A stretch of DNA of 64,000 nt from Breviolum minutum Mf 1.05b.01. Lineage: Eukaryota; Sar; Dinophyceae; Suessiales; Symbiodiniaceae. The position numbers and the translations under genes were made by a program. The notes under the pieces were generated by a model. That model was not told the DNA's origin. It ran no database searches and worked only from the letters and a program-made list of their open reading frames with translations. The DNA is taken from NCBI GenBank assembly GCA_000507305.1, contig DF239954.1, forward strand, positions 82,222 through 146,221, in the 5' to 3' direction. Within the stretch, counting starts at the first letter, position 1. Every line of letters starts with the position of its first letter. Shown piece by piece: positions 21,908 to 32,707 of the stretch.

Positions 21908-23864
21908 ATGGAAGAAGGTAAGGCTGGTAAGGCTTGCCTCTTTACGGATGGCTTTTTCAAAAAGCAATGGATGACCATCTCTGAAGGCCTTCGCAAGGTT
22001 TCGGAATCATCGGATAGTGCTTCGCTTCGATCACACCTTCAAACCATATCATCTGATGCCAATTTCCATGCAACGCGAGCGGGAAAACCTGATTTTGAGG
22101 CTGTTCTGGACTATATTCCAGAGTCAAAGGATTTTTTCTCCAGAATTTTGCCAAAGATTGTTCGATTGGCAGAGGCAGCTTTAAGCTTTGAGAGTAAAGA
22201 CGTGCAATTATTAGTTCAGGGAGTGGCAGATGTAGCTTTCTTGACATATCCAGAGGTGGCGACGATACTTGCCCTCGCCTTCCTCGGCTTACTTCCAAAT
22301 GGCGCAAGTATGAGTCCACTCTACTTTCCAAAAGACGGATGTGCATTTCCTCCCAATACAGAAAAACTACGCTGTTTTCTGAGCTATTTTGATCAGATTT
22401 CGGAAACAGCTTGTGATGAACAGGGTATACGTGTGAGTCGCATTGTTCGATCTGAGCAGCTGACTCTGAAGGATTTGGAGACCAGCGCTTGTCGATTGTG
22501 CAAAATGCGACTTCATGACCTTCGCCAACCAATCTACGAATCGAAAGCTCCACTGCATGTGGACTTTGCCAATGCCAGTGTTGGCGGTGGCATTTTTCTC
22601 AACGCACCGGGTGCAACAGCGCAAGAGGAGATTACATTTGCAACGCATCCTGAACTCTGTATTGCCACCATTTTGTGCGATGCGCTGCAAGACAACGAAG
22701 CGGTGTTGATTCATGGTGCTCGGCATTTTTGTCGACACGTGGGGTTCCTCGATACATTCGCTTTCCTGGAGAACGTGCCACCAGATGACCCGGACTTTTT
22801 CTCGGATGCAATGCAAGTTGTGATTGACGCGCGGATGTATGATGGAGGTGGAATCGGAAGACCCTATCGGTACGACCACAAGTGCCTTGCAAAAATGAAC
22901 ATGTCAAGGATCTTCCCCTCTTGGGCTAAAAGAAATTAGTGTATAATGTAGGTATGTATATACGTATTGTAATGTCTCCTTTGCTGCATCCATTTGACTT
23001 GAATCTTTTCACATCCTCCAAGTCTCGACTTTCAATCTTCCCCCAAGATTGCCCTTTTTTTTCGCATTCAGAACTTCAGGTTTCAAGTGGACGATTGCCA
23101 ACGAGATCTCCAAAAAGCGTTTTATGGCTTCGCAGGAGCTGTGGCATCTGTGGCCCCCAAAATGGGCCATCAAAAAATTCCGGCGGCCACAGGTAACTGG
23201 GGCTGTGGAGCCTTTGGGGGCTCCAGTGCGGTGAAGGTCTTCCTACAGTGGATTGCTGCAAGCCTGGCTGGCTTGGAAGCTTTGGAATATTTTCCCTGGG
23301 ATGATCTGATACTTCATCAGCACCTGGGATTTTTTTTTTTGAAAAAAGAGAAACAACTCCCTTTTTTATTTTTTTGGAAAATGAAGGTCGATGTTTTTTT
23401 TTTGGAAAATGAAATGCATCTTGAGAATTTTCAGGGACAAAGTGTCCGTAACATGGATACTTATTTATATTATGAATACTTTATGTATATGAGTAAATCC
23501 ATGGCCAAGGTTCCTGACGGATGCTGAAGAAGTATTCTCAGAAGCTACAGTGGGACAACTGTGTCGAGCTTTGCAGCAAGCCGCTCATCTTCAGACGCAG
23601 CTGGAGACAGACGCTGCTTGGACAAATTCCGATTTCCGGTTGGAACACGATGCATGGCTAACGGTTTCGAGAACACATGTGAGAGGGACGAGTTGGACTT
23701 ATGACTTGTTTTTTTTTGCAAAGAAAATTCATTTGAAAAGGAGCGCGCCTAAGGTGAAACGTTATGAAGATGATGGAGCAGAGTTCCTGCGCACTGTGTT
23801 GGATGGGATCCAAGAAAAAAGCGACCGTGCCACAAGCGTTGAAGTTGAAGGGCAGGGATATTGA
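21908..23864 (+). CDS. PARG: Poly(ADP-ribose) glycohydrolase
   Basis: PARG cuts ribose-ribose bonds in poly(ADP-ribose). The ATG at 21908 sits in CCACCATGG. The first exon runs to about 22880 and holds an N-terminal helical region, PLHVDFANASVGGG and the catalytic signature GGGIFLNAPGATAQEE (GGG at 22583-22591, QEE at 22622-22630, the two Glu being the catalytic pair), followed by ITFATHPELCIATILCDAL, NEAVLIHGARHF and VGFLDTFAFLENV. A second exon from about 23087 gives QRDLQKAFYGFAGA and TGNWGCGAFGG, the highly conserved VATGNWGCGAFGG strand, then ALEYFPWDD where animals have YFTFGD. Later exons (about 23516-23640 and 23753-23864) give a C-terminal tail ending EVEGQGY and TGA. The spacer between GGG and QEE is ten residues, longer than the usual 6-8. 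Confidence 0.85.
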
Positions 23865-23899
23865 AGGCTGCCTGTTCACAAAACACACGCGCTTGCCTT

Positions 23900-26500
23900 C
23901 TTGTTGAGAAGCATTTCCTTGTGTAATTTTGGGGAAATATCAGGCATGGTTGTAGTGTTGAGGTCATGGTTTATTAAATGTGATTCATGTGATATATCTA
24001 AGACTATTTACCACCCTCATCACTATTACTACTATCATTCTCACTATCAGTCCCGCTATCCATTACTAGCACTTTGATTATGATCTTTATTGAGAAAACT
24101 ATCATTATTATTGTAATCAGTATGAGTATTAGATATTACCATGACCAATTGCATTTTGTCAGGATTACTGATAAGCAAATTCATGATGATTGACTCCCAA
24201 AATTTTAGGTCTCTAAATCGTGGTCCCACCAGGACTGTCTGTGGATATGGATCGGATGTCTTCTGCCCTGAGGCGTTTGGAAACCACACTGGTTGACCAA
24301 ACCCTCGGAAAAGTTGACAGTTGACCAGCCACACTTTGGTTCTAAGATGCACTTCCATGTTTTGGTGTTTGAGTTTCCCTGCTTGGGGAGGTCAGAAGCT
24401 AGCGCAAATCTTGACATGATTGAAGGCTAAAACCGGATGGGTTTTGGGGATTGGACACCGAAGATCTTGGCCGCGGCCAAATGGGTGAACTGACTGTTTC
24501 AACTGTCACTGTCGCCTTTAAGTGTCGAAGGTCCACAATTCTTGTTGAGCAAACATGCGTAAACATGCGTAAACTATATCTACTGTACTGGTAACATCTA
24601 TACATCTATAATCATCTACCAGCTTCCAAAGGGTGCTGTTTGAACCCTAAAGGATGGTGTTAATCGGCACCCCTTGGAAGATTGCTCTCAGCGTGAAGGT
24701 ACAGCGCCCAGCTCAACCCTTGGAGATGTTAGCTCGAGGCGCTTGGAAAATGCTGCCAGGAAGCCAAGTCTGGTTCCATTGGGAACATTGTTTTGTTGAC
24801 ATATTGACATTGAAAATCCCTTGGAATGATGGTTCCAATGGATATCACCTGTAGGTTGACAAAGTCTTTTTTCTGTATGAAAAGAACCGGTTCTTATTAG
24901 TTGGTCTGCTGTTTTCGTTTGCTTCTGTAGGATCTGATGTCACTTGTATGTTCAGCTGACTGCTCGTTGAAGACAATGACGAGGTATGGCGATTGATGCA
25001 GAAGGAGAAGAGGACACAGCAAGTCGGAGCCAATCGCAATTCTTTCCTATTCTATTCCGTTTTCCTTTTTTCTTACAGTTATTTGTTCCAGTTTTATACT
25101 TTTAAGAGAGCTAACCGTTGCAAAATAGCATCAGAACCGCGCCCATCAGGCAACATTTTTGTCTCAACGAGGACCACTTGGAACGAAGAATGCCTCCGTA
25201 AAGCTGTTGCTACGATCGGCAAGGAGTCGCCGGGTTTTGGGGGCTCTGTACGGTTTTCAGAAGATTTAAGGCATGGTCTACTTTGAACCACATAGGAGAA
25301 CAAACAGCTAAAGGACTCTTGAAAAATGATGCAGCGTCAATTTATGAAAGCTGGAGCCCTTTCCAGGAATTCGATTTCAGTGGCATGACCTCTTCGACAT
25401 CAAGCAAGGAGGCGGCCGAAAGAAATTTATCAAAAGACAATTTTTGACGCATACAGCGAACAAAATAAGATGAAGAAGAAAAACAACGGTTTTACCTTAT
25501 TATTCATCTTAGTTTTTTCATTGTTTGGGAAAAGCAATAAGCACAATCCTTGCTATTGCTATTGATTAGATGTTTGATTGTAAGAAATAAACAATCGTGG
25601 AACATATGATATGCAAAAGAGATTCCTTTTTTGCACAGATTCGATGCCATCATCTACAATGTACCTAGACAGTTCTTGGCCCTTCTCCCTTGTGTTCAAC
25701 TGTGACTGTATCATTAACATACTGTCTATCTCTTTCAGTTCCTTGCAGTAACTGTCTTGCTCTATTGTATTTCCTTCCTTGATTTTGATTTCTCATACTC
25801 GTCTGATTTGTTTGAACAAGCATTGTGCTGTATGTTGACCTTAACCATTTCTTGAGACTTGATATTTAGCTTTAGATATTTGAAGATAGTTTCATGCACA
25901 TTAATGATTGCTTCTTGCATGTATTTTCTGGCTCTTTTCAGGTTTGTATTGTCTTGACATGTAAGATTTTCCTCTCAATCACCTATCGCACATCCATTTA
26001 TGCTTCAGTTTTTCCGATTAATACTTCTCGAAATAAATCTTGTCGTTGGGCTTAGTATTGTAATATCCATTGTCCTGTTTTCTCCAATCAACATTTCTTT
26101 ACTCGACAGTTTCATAATCGCTTGACGACGCACTTGTTGAACATTTATCTTCTTCACTGACTGATTTCCACAATAAATCAAAATAACCATCACCAATTTC
26201 CTGCTTCTCCTCACTGTTGACCAAAGACGCTGTCATTGTAATGTTAATTATATAGGGTGTTTTATCCTTTATATCATTGAACAATGTATGTAATTGAATG
26301 AAAGAGAACTATCTCTAAATGATATTGGAGTACGGAAAATCATGGCATAAAATTTCTACCACAATCAGAGAAGGCAGAAATACCATCAAGAAAGAACAAA
26401 CAGTTAAAATCAATAATCCTTAATAGACAGAAGAAAGTATTTATACAATAAGCCAGCATCCAAAATAGTAGACAAGAAGTTGCAACCAGTGAGAAACACT
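23900..26500. other. Gene-poor region with AT-rich block
   Basis: No gene is supported. 25441-26500 is clearly richer in A+T than its surroundings. The minus strand there holds the best open frames (26284-26099, with YFDLLWKSVSEEDKCST), but no continuous gene and no domain is recognised. The 24.6 and 25.1-25.3 kb + frames are short and unsupported. Confidence 0.5.
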
Positions 26501-26602
26501 GAAGAATGCTTTACATATTAGTTTTTGGGAACAGCAGATTTCATGAAACTGATACCACTTCTATGTGTTTGAGCCTCAGACTGAAGACCAGATTTGTTTC
26601 CA

Positions 26603-27456
26603 GGTGGTGTCGCATCACTTGCCAGAACCACTTGGTGGTCCAGCGGTCAGTCGTAAGAGGCCGCAGTTGGAGATATTTAGAACATGCTTGGTTTCCTTGG
26701 GAAGGGACAGACAAGGGAAAAGGATGGAAATCCCAGGTGAGTATATTTTTGGGAGACTGACTCATTGATGAGATTTGATGGGATTTTCAATAGTAGTTCC
26801 AAAAGAGAAAGATGCTGTTGAAGCAGAATCCACTCGACCAGGCGAAGCCTTGACAATCGAGCCGCGAGTCTTCCAAATCCACAAGGTTTGGGCTGTGATT
26901 GAAAAATAGAGGAGGAAACATTCGCCAGGAAACTTGCAAGTTGCTGGTTGGCTCATGCGATGAGTAGCTATGACCCAATTTCATCCAATTTCATGATTTC
27001 ATGGGCAATATTAGAGGAGTTAGCTTGGAAATACTTGATGCAAGAGAGATAATCATAAATAATCCAGGCCGTGCCAAAACTGTGGCTTTAATGGGTCAAA
27101 TCGTTTAGATGTGTGCCAACATGTGCCATGTGATTTTGAGGCAACCTTCTTGATGTGCAGCGTTTGGAGAACGCCGTCTGGCGCTTGTGGCCAAGAGAGC
27201 AAAGGTGCGGATTTTTATCCAACTGGGCTGAAGGTGTGAAGGTGAAAACTCCAGCTACCGCTACCGGGGCGGAGTTTTTGACGGCAGGGCATGGCAGCCG
27301 TGGTACAGTGTACTACCGGATGAAGGCGAAAAAGCCACGGAAGACCTTGGCTCTCAGTCCGTGACTGAGAGCTCAAATTTTGGACATGTTTGGGCGACTG
27401 CAGCAACGTTTTCACCTTTTGTGGAAGACATAGCCTGCGATGTCGCTAAACAGTGA
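26603..27456 (+). CDS. 3' exons of an unrecognised gene
   Basis: Four pieces join plausibly. The exon at 26603-26738 is bounded by TTTCCAG and CCCAG|GTGAGT and reads VVSHHLPEPLGGPAVSRKRP then QLEIFRTCLVSLGRDRQGKR. A piece near 26795-26883 reads KDAVEAESTRPGEALTIEPR then VFQIHK before GTTTGG. A piece after TGTGCAG at 27161 reads RLENAVWRLWPREQR. A last exon from about 27255 reads YRYRGGVFDGRAWQPWYSVL, PDEGEKATEDLGSQS and ends FSPFVEDIACDVAKQ at TGA 27454-27456. Splice sites and residue usage support a real gene, but no family is recognised. Its end lies only about 50 bases before the 5' edge of the retroelement. Confidence 0.5.
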
Positions 27457-27503
27457 TGAATGTAGAAATTGGTAGGGTGGGTGGGATGACCATAAAAATG
27501 GCT

Positions 27504-27540
27504 GCTGGGACATTTTGGCTCAAGTGCCAATTGTCCCAGC
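27504..27540 (+). promoter_or_regulatory. Hairpin containing a spliced-leader-like 14-mer at the retroelement 5' edge
   Basis: CATTTTGGCTCAAG at 27511-27524 equals the last 14 bases of the 22-nt dinoflagellate spliced leader. The same bases lie in a near-perfect hairpin: left arm GCTGGGACATTTTGGC (27504-27519), loop TCAAGT, right arm GCCAATTGTCCCAGC (27526-27540). It could be a leader relic left by reverse transcription of a trans-spliced mRNA, a terminal or packaging hairpin of the element, or both. It lies 46 bases upstream of the Gag-like ATG. Confidence 0.55.
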
Positions 27541-27585
27541 TGCTACCTGTGAGTAAGAAATTTCAGGTTGAGCTGGGAGCCGCGA

Positions 27586-29052
27586 ATGGCCTTGTTTCCT
27601 GCATGGGGAGATTTGGCATCGTTTGCAAGGGTGACCCAGGCACTTGAATTTTTCCACGTGGAGGACGATGTATGGCAGGCCTTTGTGCATCAAGTTGGCG
27701 AAGTTAGAGAGGACATGCGATTGTTAGCAGCTTTAAGTCGTCCTGCAGTGCTGGCGGGATGTAGCTCCGCAGTGTTACCAGATGGATCTCCCCTGAATGC
27801 TTTACAGGCCACTCAGGTGGGGTTGGTCTGGCGGCTTGCACGTAGAGTTATGGCACATTTGGGAGGAACAAGAGAGTCAGAGTTTGTGGATGTTGAAGTG
27901 TGGCTGGACAATCCACCCAATTCGAGTGAAAGTTCCACGAGAACAACTGTGGCGAGTGGCAGTACTGGAGCAACCAACACCGTCAAAGAGAAAGTCCTTA
28001 AGATGTCGAACCTGATTGATCAAGCAGATGATTCTGAGCTGTTGCCACCTAGCAACTCCGAGCTGAACAAGTGGCATCAGAACTATGTCGCCATCATGGG
28101 GGCGCAAGCTGATGAATCTGAGGAGCCATCACCAAATCAGTTGGCCGCACTATTCAAAAGAGTGTTCGTCAATGATCATCCGCCATACTGTGATTTTGGA
28201 GTGTGGTTGCCCTTTGAGAGAAAGATGTCGAAGGCGCACAGGTTTAGGGTGTTTACTCCTCTTGGTGACGGATCCTTTTTACAGAAAGATCTTCCAGGAC
28301 CTGCATCGTTTCAAGCTTGGATGGCAAGTTGGAGAGTATTCAAAACAGCCTGTTTGATGCTCAACATTGCTACCTTGAGTTCACTGGAGACGTACTCCCG
28401 ACATATCGAGAAGCTGGTTCTGCAGTGGCCCTCTGCTTGGGGTTTGGTTGCATCGGCCGACGATCAGGCGAGAGCGGAGAAGATGTCGAGGCTAAGAAGG
28501 TCCATCCTCTTGGATCAATCAGTGGGAAGGCAGATCCCAAGAGATTGGGATCCGGGCGCTCCTTGGTCCTGTGTACTGGTTGAATTAACGAAGGATGTGA
28601 CGTACTGGAACGAGAAGGTTCACATCCCGGCGGCAGCATGGTTGGCAGCTGGTGGAAAAGGTGCTCCTGTAGTAGCTTCTGAATCAGCGGTCATGGCTGT
28701 CCTTCCTGGTTCGGTGAACGTCGAGACGGTGGAGAAAGATCCAGATGTTTCCAGGAAGAAGCAGGCCAACAGGGAGAGGAGATTGGCAAAACGCAAGAGG
28801 ATTCAGGAAGAGAGAGAGGAGCTCAGGGTGATCAAAGCTGGCCAGCCCGCCAAAGGTGGGTCCAAGGGAAAGACAAAGAGCAAGGACCAAGCCGGTAAGC
28901 CGCTCTGTTTCTCATGGGCATCTGGCAGTGGAGTTTGCGGTAAAGTTCCACCTGGTGGTGAGTGTCTTGGATCCGTGAAGCGGGTCCACAAGTGCAGGCT
29001 GTGTCTCAGTCCTTCGCATCAAGACGCATCATGTCCTCAGGCAGCTGCTTAG
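27586..29052 (+). CDS. Retroelement Gag-like nucleocapsid protein
   Basis: The frame is intact, 488 codons from the ATG at 27586 (an upstream TTG gives six more residues). The C-terminal quarter is strongly basic (KKQANRERRLAKRKR at about residue 390), followed by a Gly/Lys-rich linker and a Cys-rich tail: CFSWASGSGVCGK, then CRLCLSPSHQDASC. The last is an exact C-x2-C-x4-H-x4-C zinc knuckle of the retroviral/retrotransposon nucleocapsid kind, which binds RNA or cDNA. The N-terminal two thirds would form the structural part but match nothing I know. It begins 46 bases after the hairpin and is followed by a 230-base spacer before the polyprotein. It is the best preserved ORF of the element together with the membrane ORF. 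Confidence 0.75.
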   Translation: MALFPAWGDLASFARVTQALEFFHVEDDVWQAFVHQVGEVREDMRLLAALSRPAVLAGCSSAVLPDGSPLNALQATQVGLVWRLARRVMAHLGGTRESEFVDVEVWLDNPPNSSESSTRTTVASGSTGATNTVKEKVLKMSNLIDQADDSELLPPSNSELNKWHQNYVAIMGAQADESEEPSPNQLAALFKRVFVNDHPPYCDFGVWLPFERKMSKAHRFRVFTPLGDGSFLQKDLPGPASFQAWMASWRVFKTACLMLNIATLSSLETYSRHIEKLVLQWPSAWGLVASADDQARAEKMSRLRRSILLDQSVGRQIPRDWDPGAPWSCVLVELTKDVTYWNEKVHIPAAAWLAAGGKGAPVVASESAVMAVLPGSVNVETVEKDPDVSRKKQANRERRLAKRKRIQEEREELRVIKAGQPAKGGSKGKTKSKDQAGKPLCFSWASGSGVCGKVPPGGECLGSVKRVHKCRLCLSPSHQDASCPQAAA

Positions 29053-29285
29053 TTTCTTTTTTTCAGGAGAAGATCAAAAAAAAAGAAAAAGAAAAGGGGG
29101 CAAGAGTTTGGCTGGGGATTGAGTTGGTCGTTTTGGTTTCGCATTTGCTTTGATTTGATTTTTACTTTCTGGGGTAAGTCGTATTGCAGTGTTGGGAAAT
29201 GATTTCGTAGGTGGTTTCTTGGTGTGCCTGAGTCTATGGTTCCTCCGGCAGCCTTGAGTTGGCTCGCTGGGTTTTGGGAACCGTG

Positions 29286-30124
29286 ATGGCATCCCAGTTG
29301 GAGCAGGGTCATGATGACCTGCCTGCGGCCGACTATGAGAGAGACTCACCAATGATGGAAGACCCCAAGGAGGTGAATCTCAATGATGCACCTAGTGACG
29401 ATGTGGAGTCAAAGAAGCCGGCGACGGAGTTTGAAGAAGGGCCGATGGTACCTAAGAGAGTCAGACTTGCCCTTGAAGAGGCGAAGGACTTTGAGGACTA
29501 CCGTCGACTTCGGGAATTCCGTTTCCTTCATATGTACAGCGGGCCTGTGGACATACTTTCAAAAGAGGTTGAAGCCGAAGCTGCAAAACAACGTCTGAGA
29601 GTCAAGTGCACAGGTTTGGACAAGAAGGTGGATGACATCGACCTTGCGACGGTGAGATCTCACACAGTTCTTCGAGATGAAGTACGTGATGGCGAGTGGG
29701 ATGCAACCCACGCGGGTTTTCCGTGTGGTAGTTTCTCACGGGTTCGTCGCAATGCTGCCCCTGGTATGCCTGGCCCTGTTCGAGATGGACAGAACATCTA
29801 TGGGTTGGAAACCAACACCGTTCAGCAACAGGATGAAGCCGACAAGGGGACAATGATGGCTACGCAAGCTGCCTGGATCATGGAGGAGCAGGTGAACTCG
29901 TGCAAGCGGTCCTGCCGCGACTTTAGAAAACCCCCCTGGTGACCAGAAGTGTGGCTCAGCATGGCAGTTGCCCGAGATAAGGATCGTGATGGACAACACT
30001 AAGGCTTCAGTGGCTCAGTACAACACATGTGCATTCCAATCCAAGTCCAAAGTACGTTGGTATAAACCAGGGCAATTTGTGGGTCGCCTTGAAGGACTTG
30101 ATCAGATTGCAAGGATCTGCAGAT
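29286..30124 (+). CDS. Retroelement polyprotein, N-terminal cytosine-methyltransferase-like domain (frameshifted)
   Basis: The ATG at 29286 opens an acidic leader (MASQLEQGHDDLPAADYERD) and then a Rossmann-type domain. It has LHMYSGPVDILSKEVEAEA (position of SAM motif I), a central Asp strand (TGLDKKVDDIDL), and WDATHAGFPCGSFSRVR with the Pro-Cys at 29721-29726 in the place of the C5-methyltransferase catalytic PC (motif IV). Near 29923 the frame changes: the next frame reads TLENPPGDQ, equivalent to motif VI (ENV), then NTCAFQSKSKVRWYKP and GRLEGLDQIARICRC. The frame changes again near 30125. The target-recognition domain of classical DNMTs is not evident. Whether it is catalytically active cannot be told. 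Confidence 0.6.
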
Positions 30125-30800
30125 GTCTTGGTGGGAAAACAACGTACTGAAGCTGCGGGTGAGTACCCTGTGGAGTTGGCCAACATCATCGCCAAGAACA
30201 TTGTAGCCACTTGGAAGCGTACCTTGAGCCTGGAGTTCTGGAGGCACAGATTGGCCGTGAAGCAAGACGAGGTATCGGAGCTGCAGAAGAAGTGGGTGTT
30301 GAATGAGGAAAAGAGGACTAGCAACCTGGGTCAGAAGAGAACCATCCACATGGCAGTGGAGAGAGGTGAGCCCATGGTGGATGAGCTGCCTTCTTCTTCG
30401 ACGCACCCTTCGAAGAAGCAGAGAAAGGAGGAAGAGAATTTCAGATCGTTGGGTGGAATGAGAAACCCAACAGTGACCGTAAGCAGGATGCACTTGGTGA
30501 GGCTGGTGGGTCAAAGAATGAGGACCGAGTGGATTCGTTTCTTGGCACAACATCCTACCGCCATTGAAGTCGCTGAGATGTACGGTTCTAACGAGGCAAA
30601 GTTCGACATGATTGTGATGAAAGCTTGGAAAGAAAAGCTGGGTGTTCTGTTGAAGGTCGATGAGCTGGAAAGTGGTGGGCTCATCCTTAAGGAAAACTTT
30701 GCCTTCAAATCTCCACTGGACGCCGACCTTTGGGATGCTTGGGGAAGAGAGACCCGTGATCCAGACGATGCACTTCCGGCTTCATCCGGAGAGGTGCACC
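30125..30800 (+). CDS. Retroelement polyprotein, linker between methyltransferase-like and RT domains
   Basis: The frame continues from LVGKQRTEAAGEYPVELANI through a long charged helical segment (KQDEVSELQKKWVLNEEKRT), a basic stretch (HPSKKQRKEEENF) and WIRFLAQHPTAIEVAEMYGS. It reaches about 30800, where the RT frame takes over after another shift: GELPE-like sequence gives way to FIFPAVDDTGEAIK. The conserved 'GK.RT.AA.YP..L' segment belongs with the methyltransferase-like domain upstream. No protease motif (D-S/T-G) is obvious here. Confidence 0.5.
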
Positions 30801-30819
30801 ACTGGGCATGGAATTGGAT

Positions 30820-32579
30820 ATACCTTCATATTCCCTGCGGTGGATGACACAGGGGAGGCTATCAAAGGTTTGCTCAATTACAAGTCTGTGCAAGAGCAAC
30901 CTGAGGAGGCTAAGCTGGAGATTGACAGGAACATCGCCAAAGGCTTCGTGGTGAGAATGGCCTGGCACGAGGTTGAACGGCGATTCGGGAAAGGTACTTG
31001 CTCACGCATGGCACTGCTGCTGAAGGAAAAACCTGATGGAACTACCAAGAGGCGCATTATACTTGATATGCGCAGATCAGGAGGTAACAGCAGAGCCAAA
31101 GTGAGAGAGCGCATCATCCTCCCGCGTTTGGGCGATGTCGTGGACATGGTGAAGAATCTGAAGAGCAGAGAGTCGGAGCTGTTTGATCAATTGGCAGCCG
31201 GTGGCGTGGATAAGGTCCGGCTCAACCACGAGGTAAAGCAGCGAGAGTTTGTGTTGGTGGATTTGGCTGATGCCTTTTGCCACTTTTCAGTGGCAAATGA
31301 AGAGCTTCGCCATTGTGTGACTCCAGACGAGACGTCTGATGGTTGCTTACTATGGGTGGCAATGTTGTTTGGGTATCGTGCTGCTCCTCTAATCATGGCA
31401 AGGTTGAGTGCTGCCATAGGTCGGTTGGTGGCGGGGTTCATGATGCCGTATGAAGGACAACTTCAGATCTACGTCGATGATCTGATCATCGCACTTCAGG
31501 GAGGAGTCCTTCATCGCAACGCTATCCTGTCGGGCATACTTTACACTATGGCAGCTATGGGTGTGCAGGTGAGCTTGGGCAAAGGTGAGCGAGGCATCAG
31601 AGTCACATGGATAGGAGCAGAGATTGAGCTGTGGGCGGCGGTGATATCGTTGACCTTGCCGATCAAGACCAAGCGTGAGTTGTTGGAAAATCTCAAGCTA
31701 TGGTCTGCCAAAGGAATGATCAGTGTGAAGGAGCTTAGGTCTACAACGGGACGTTTGAGTTGGGCCGCAGGTGTGGTCCCACGAATTCGTTGGACCGTGA
31801 GCGTGTTCTACGCAGTGATCAGCGCTGTGGAGAAGGAAGAGTCCGAGAACAAGTCCCGGGATGAGACCACAAGTGACAGGAGATCAAAGCGTGGCCTCGT
31901 CCACGTGAAGAGACTGGGTTTCGCGTTGCCGTGGCTCATCAAGATGTTGGAGTTGGATAGCGTGAACCTGGTCAGGGATGTAGACTATGAAGACACGGAG
32001 CCAACCATCGGTGTGATCACGGACGCATCACCCAAAGGTGTTGGAGCCGTTTTGGTGAAAGTGAAAACTGGTGAATTGACAATGTATGAGGCATTCGAGG
32101 CAGAGTTCACCAAGACGGAGGCAAAGTTGCTAGACGTGACTTGGGGAGAAGCTGAATCGCAGAGCGTGGTGGAGGCGTATGCCATTTACAGAGCAGTGAA
32201 GAAATGGGGGGCAACACTCAAGAAAAGGGTGTTGCTCATCAAAAGTGACTCATCTGTGGCCCTCCACATGCTCCGAAAGTTAGCATCACCCAGTCAGTCA
32301 CTCAACTACATTGCCGCCGAGATATCGTTGCTCTTGGAAGATTTCAAGATACCCAGGTTGGTGCTGCACCACGTTCCAGGTGTGTTGAATGTCGAGACGG
32401 ATTGGCTCAGCCGCATGCACAATAGAGGTGCAAGGCCTGCCAGTCTTGACAAGGTTCCCATCAGGACGCTAGAGCCTTTGAAGGTGGAACAGTTTCAACT
32501 GAAACCGCCGGGAGCTCTAAAAGCGGAAGAAGGGAGCGTATTGACATACCAAAGTGGTGTGTTGACCAACCTGGAGTAG
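30820..32579 (+). CDS. Retroelement polyprotein, reverse transcriptase and RNase H
   Basis: The frame is open without interruption to the TAG at 32577-32579. The RT fingers carry KRRIILDMRRSGGNS and a palm strand FVLVDLADAFCHFSVANEEL with the first catalytic Asp, then LWVAMLFGYRAAPLIMARL. The catalytic YVDD box (QIYVDDLIIAL) is at 31470-31481. A thumb/connection region follows (ELRSTTGRLSWAAGVVPRIR). The RNase H-like part has GVITDASPKGVGAVLVKV (first Asp), LLDVTWGEAESQSVVEAYAI (Glu), LLIKSDSSVALHMLRKL (Asp) and HHVPGVLNVETDWLSR (last Asp). The 'EAxxNxxADxLSR' ending is typical of DIRS and Ty3 RNase H. All catalytic acids are visible, so this segment looks intact although its upstream frame is not. 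Confidence 0.85.
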
Positions 32580-32707
32580 AAGAAGGATGGGAATGGCAAA
32601 AGGGGGGAGCTATGTCGGTACTTGAATGTCGCTTTGGTTTTTGTTTTGGGGCTGAGTTTGCCTTGTGATTTTTGTGGTTTTGTTTTGAGTTGTGTCTCTT
32701 AGCAAAC

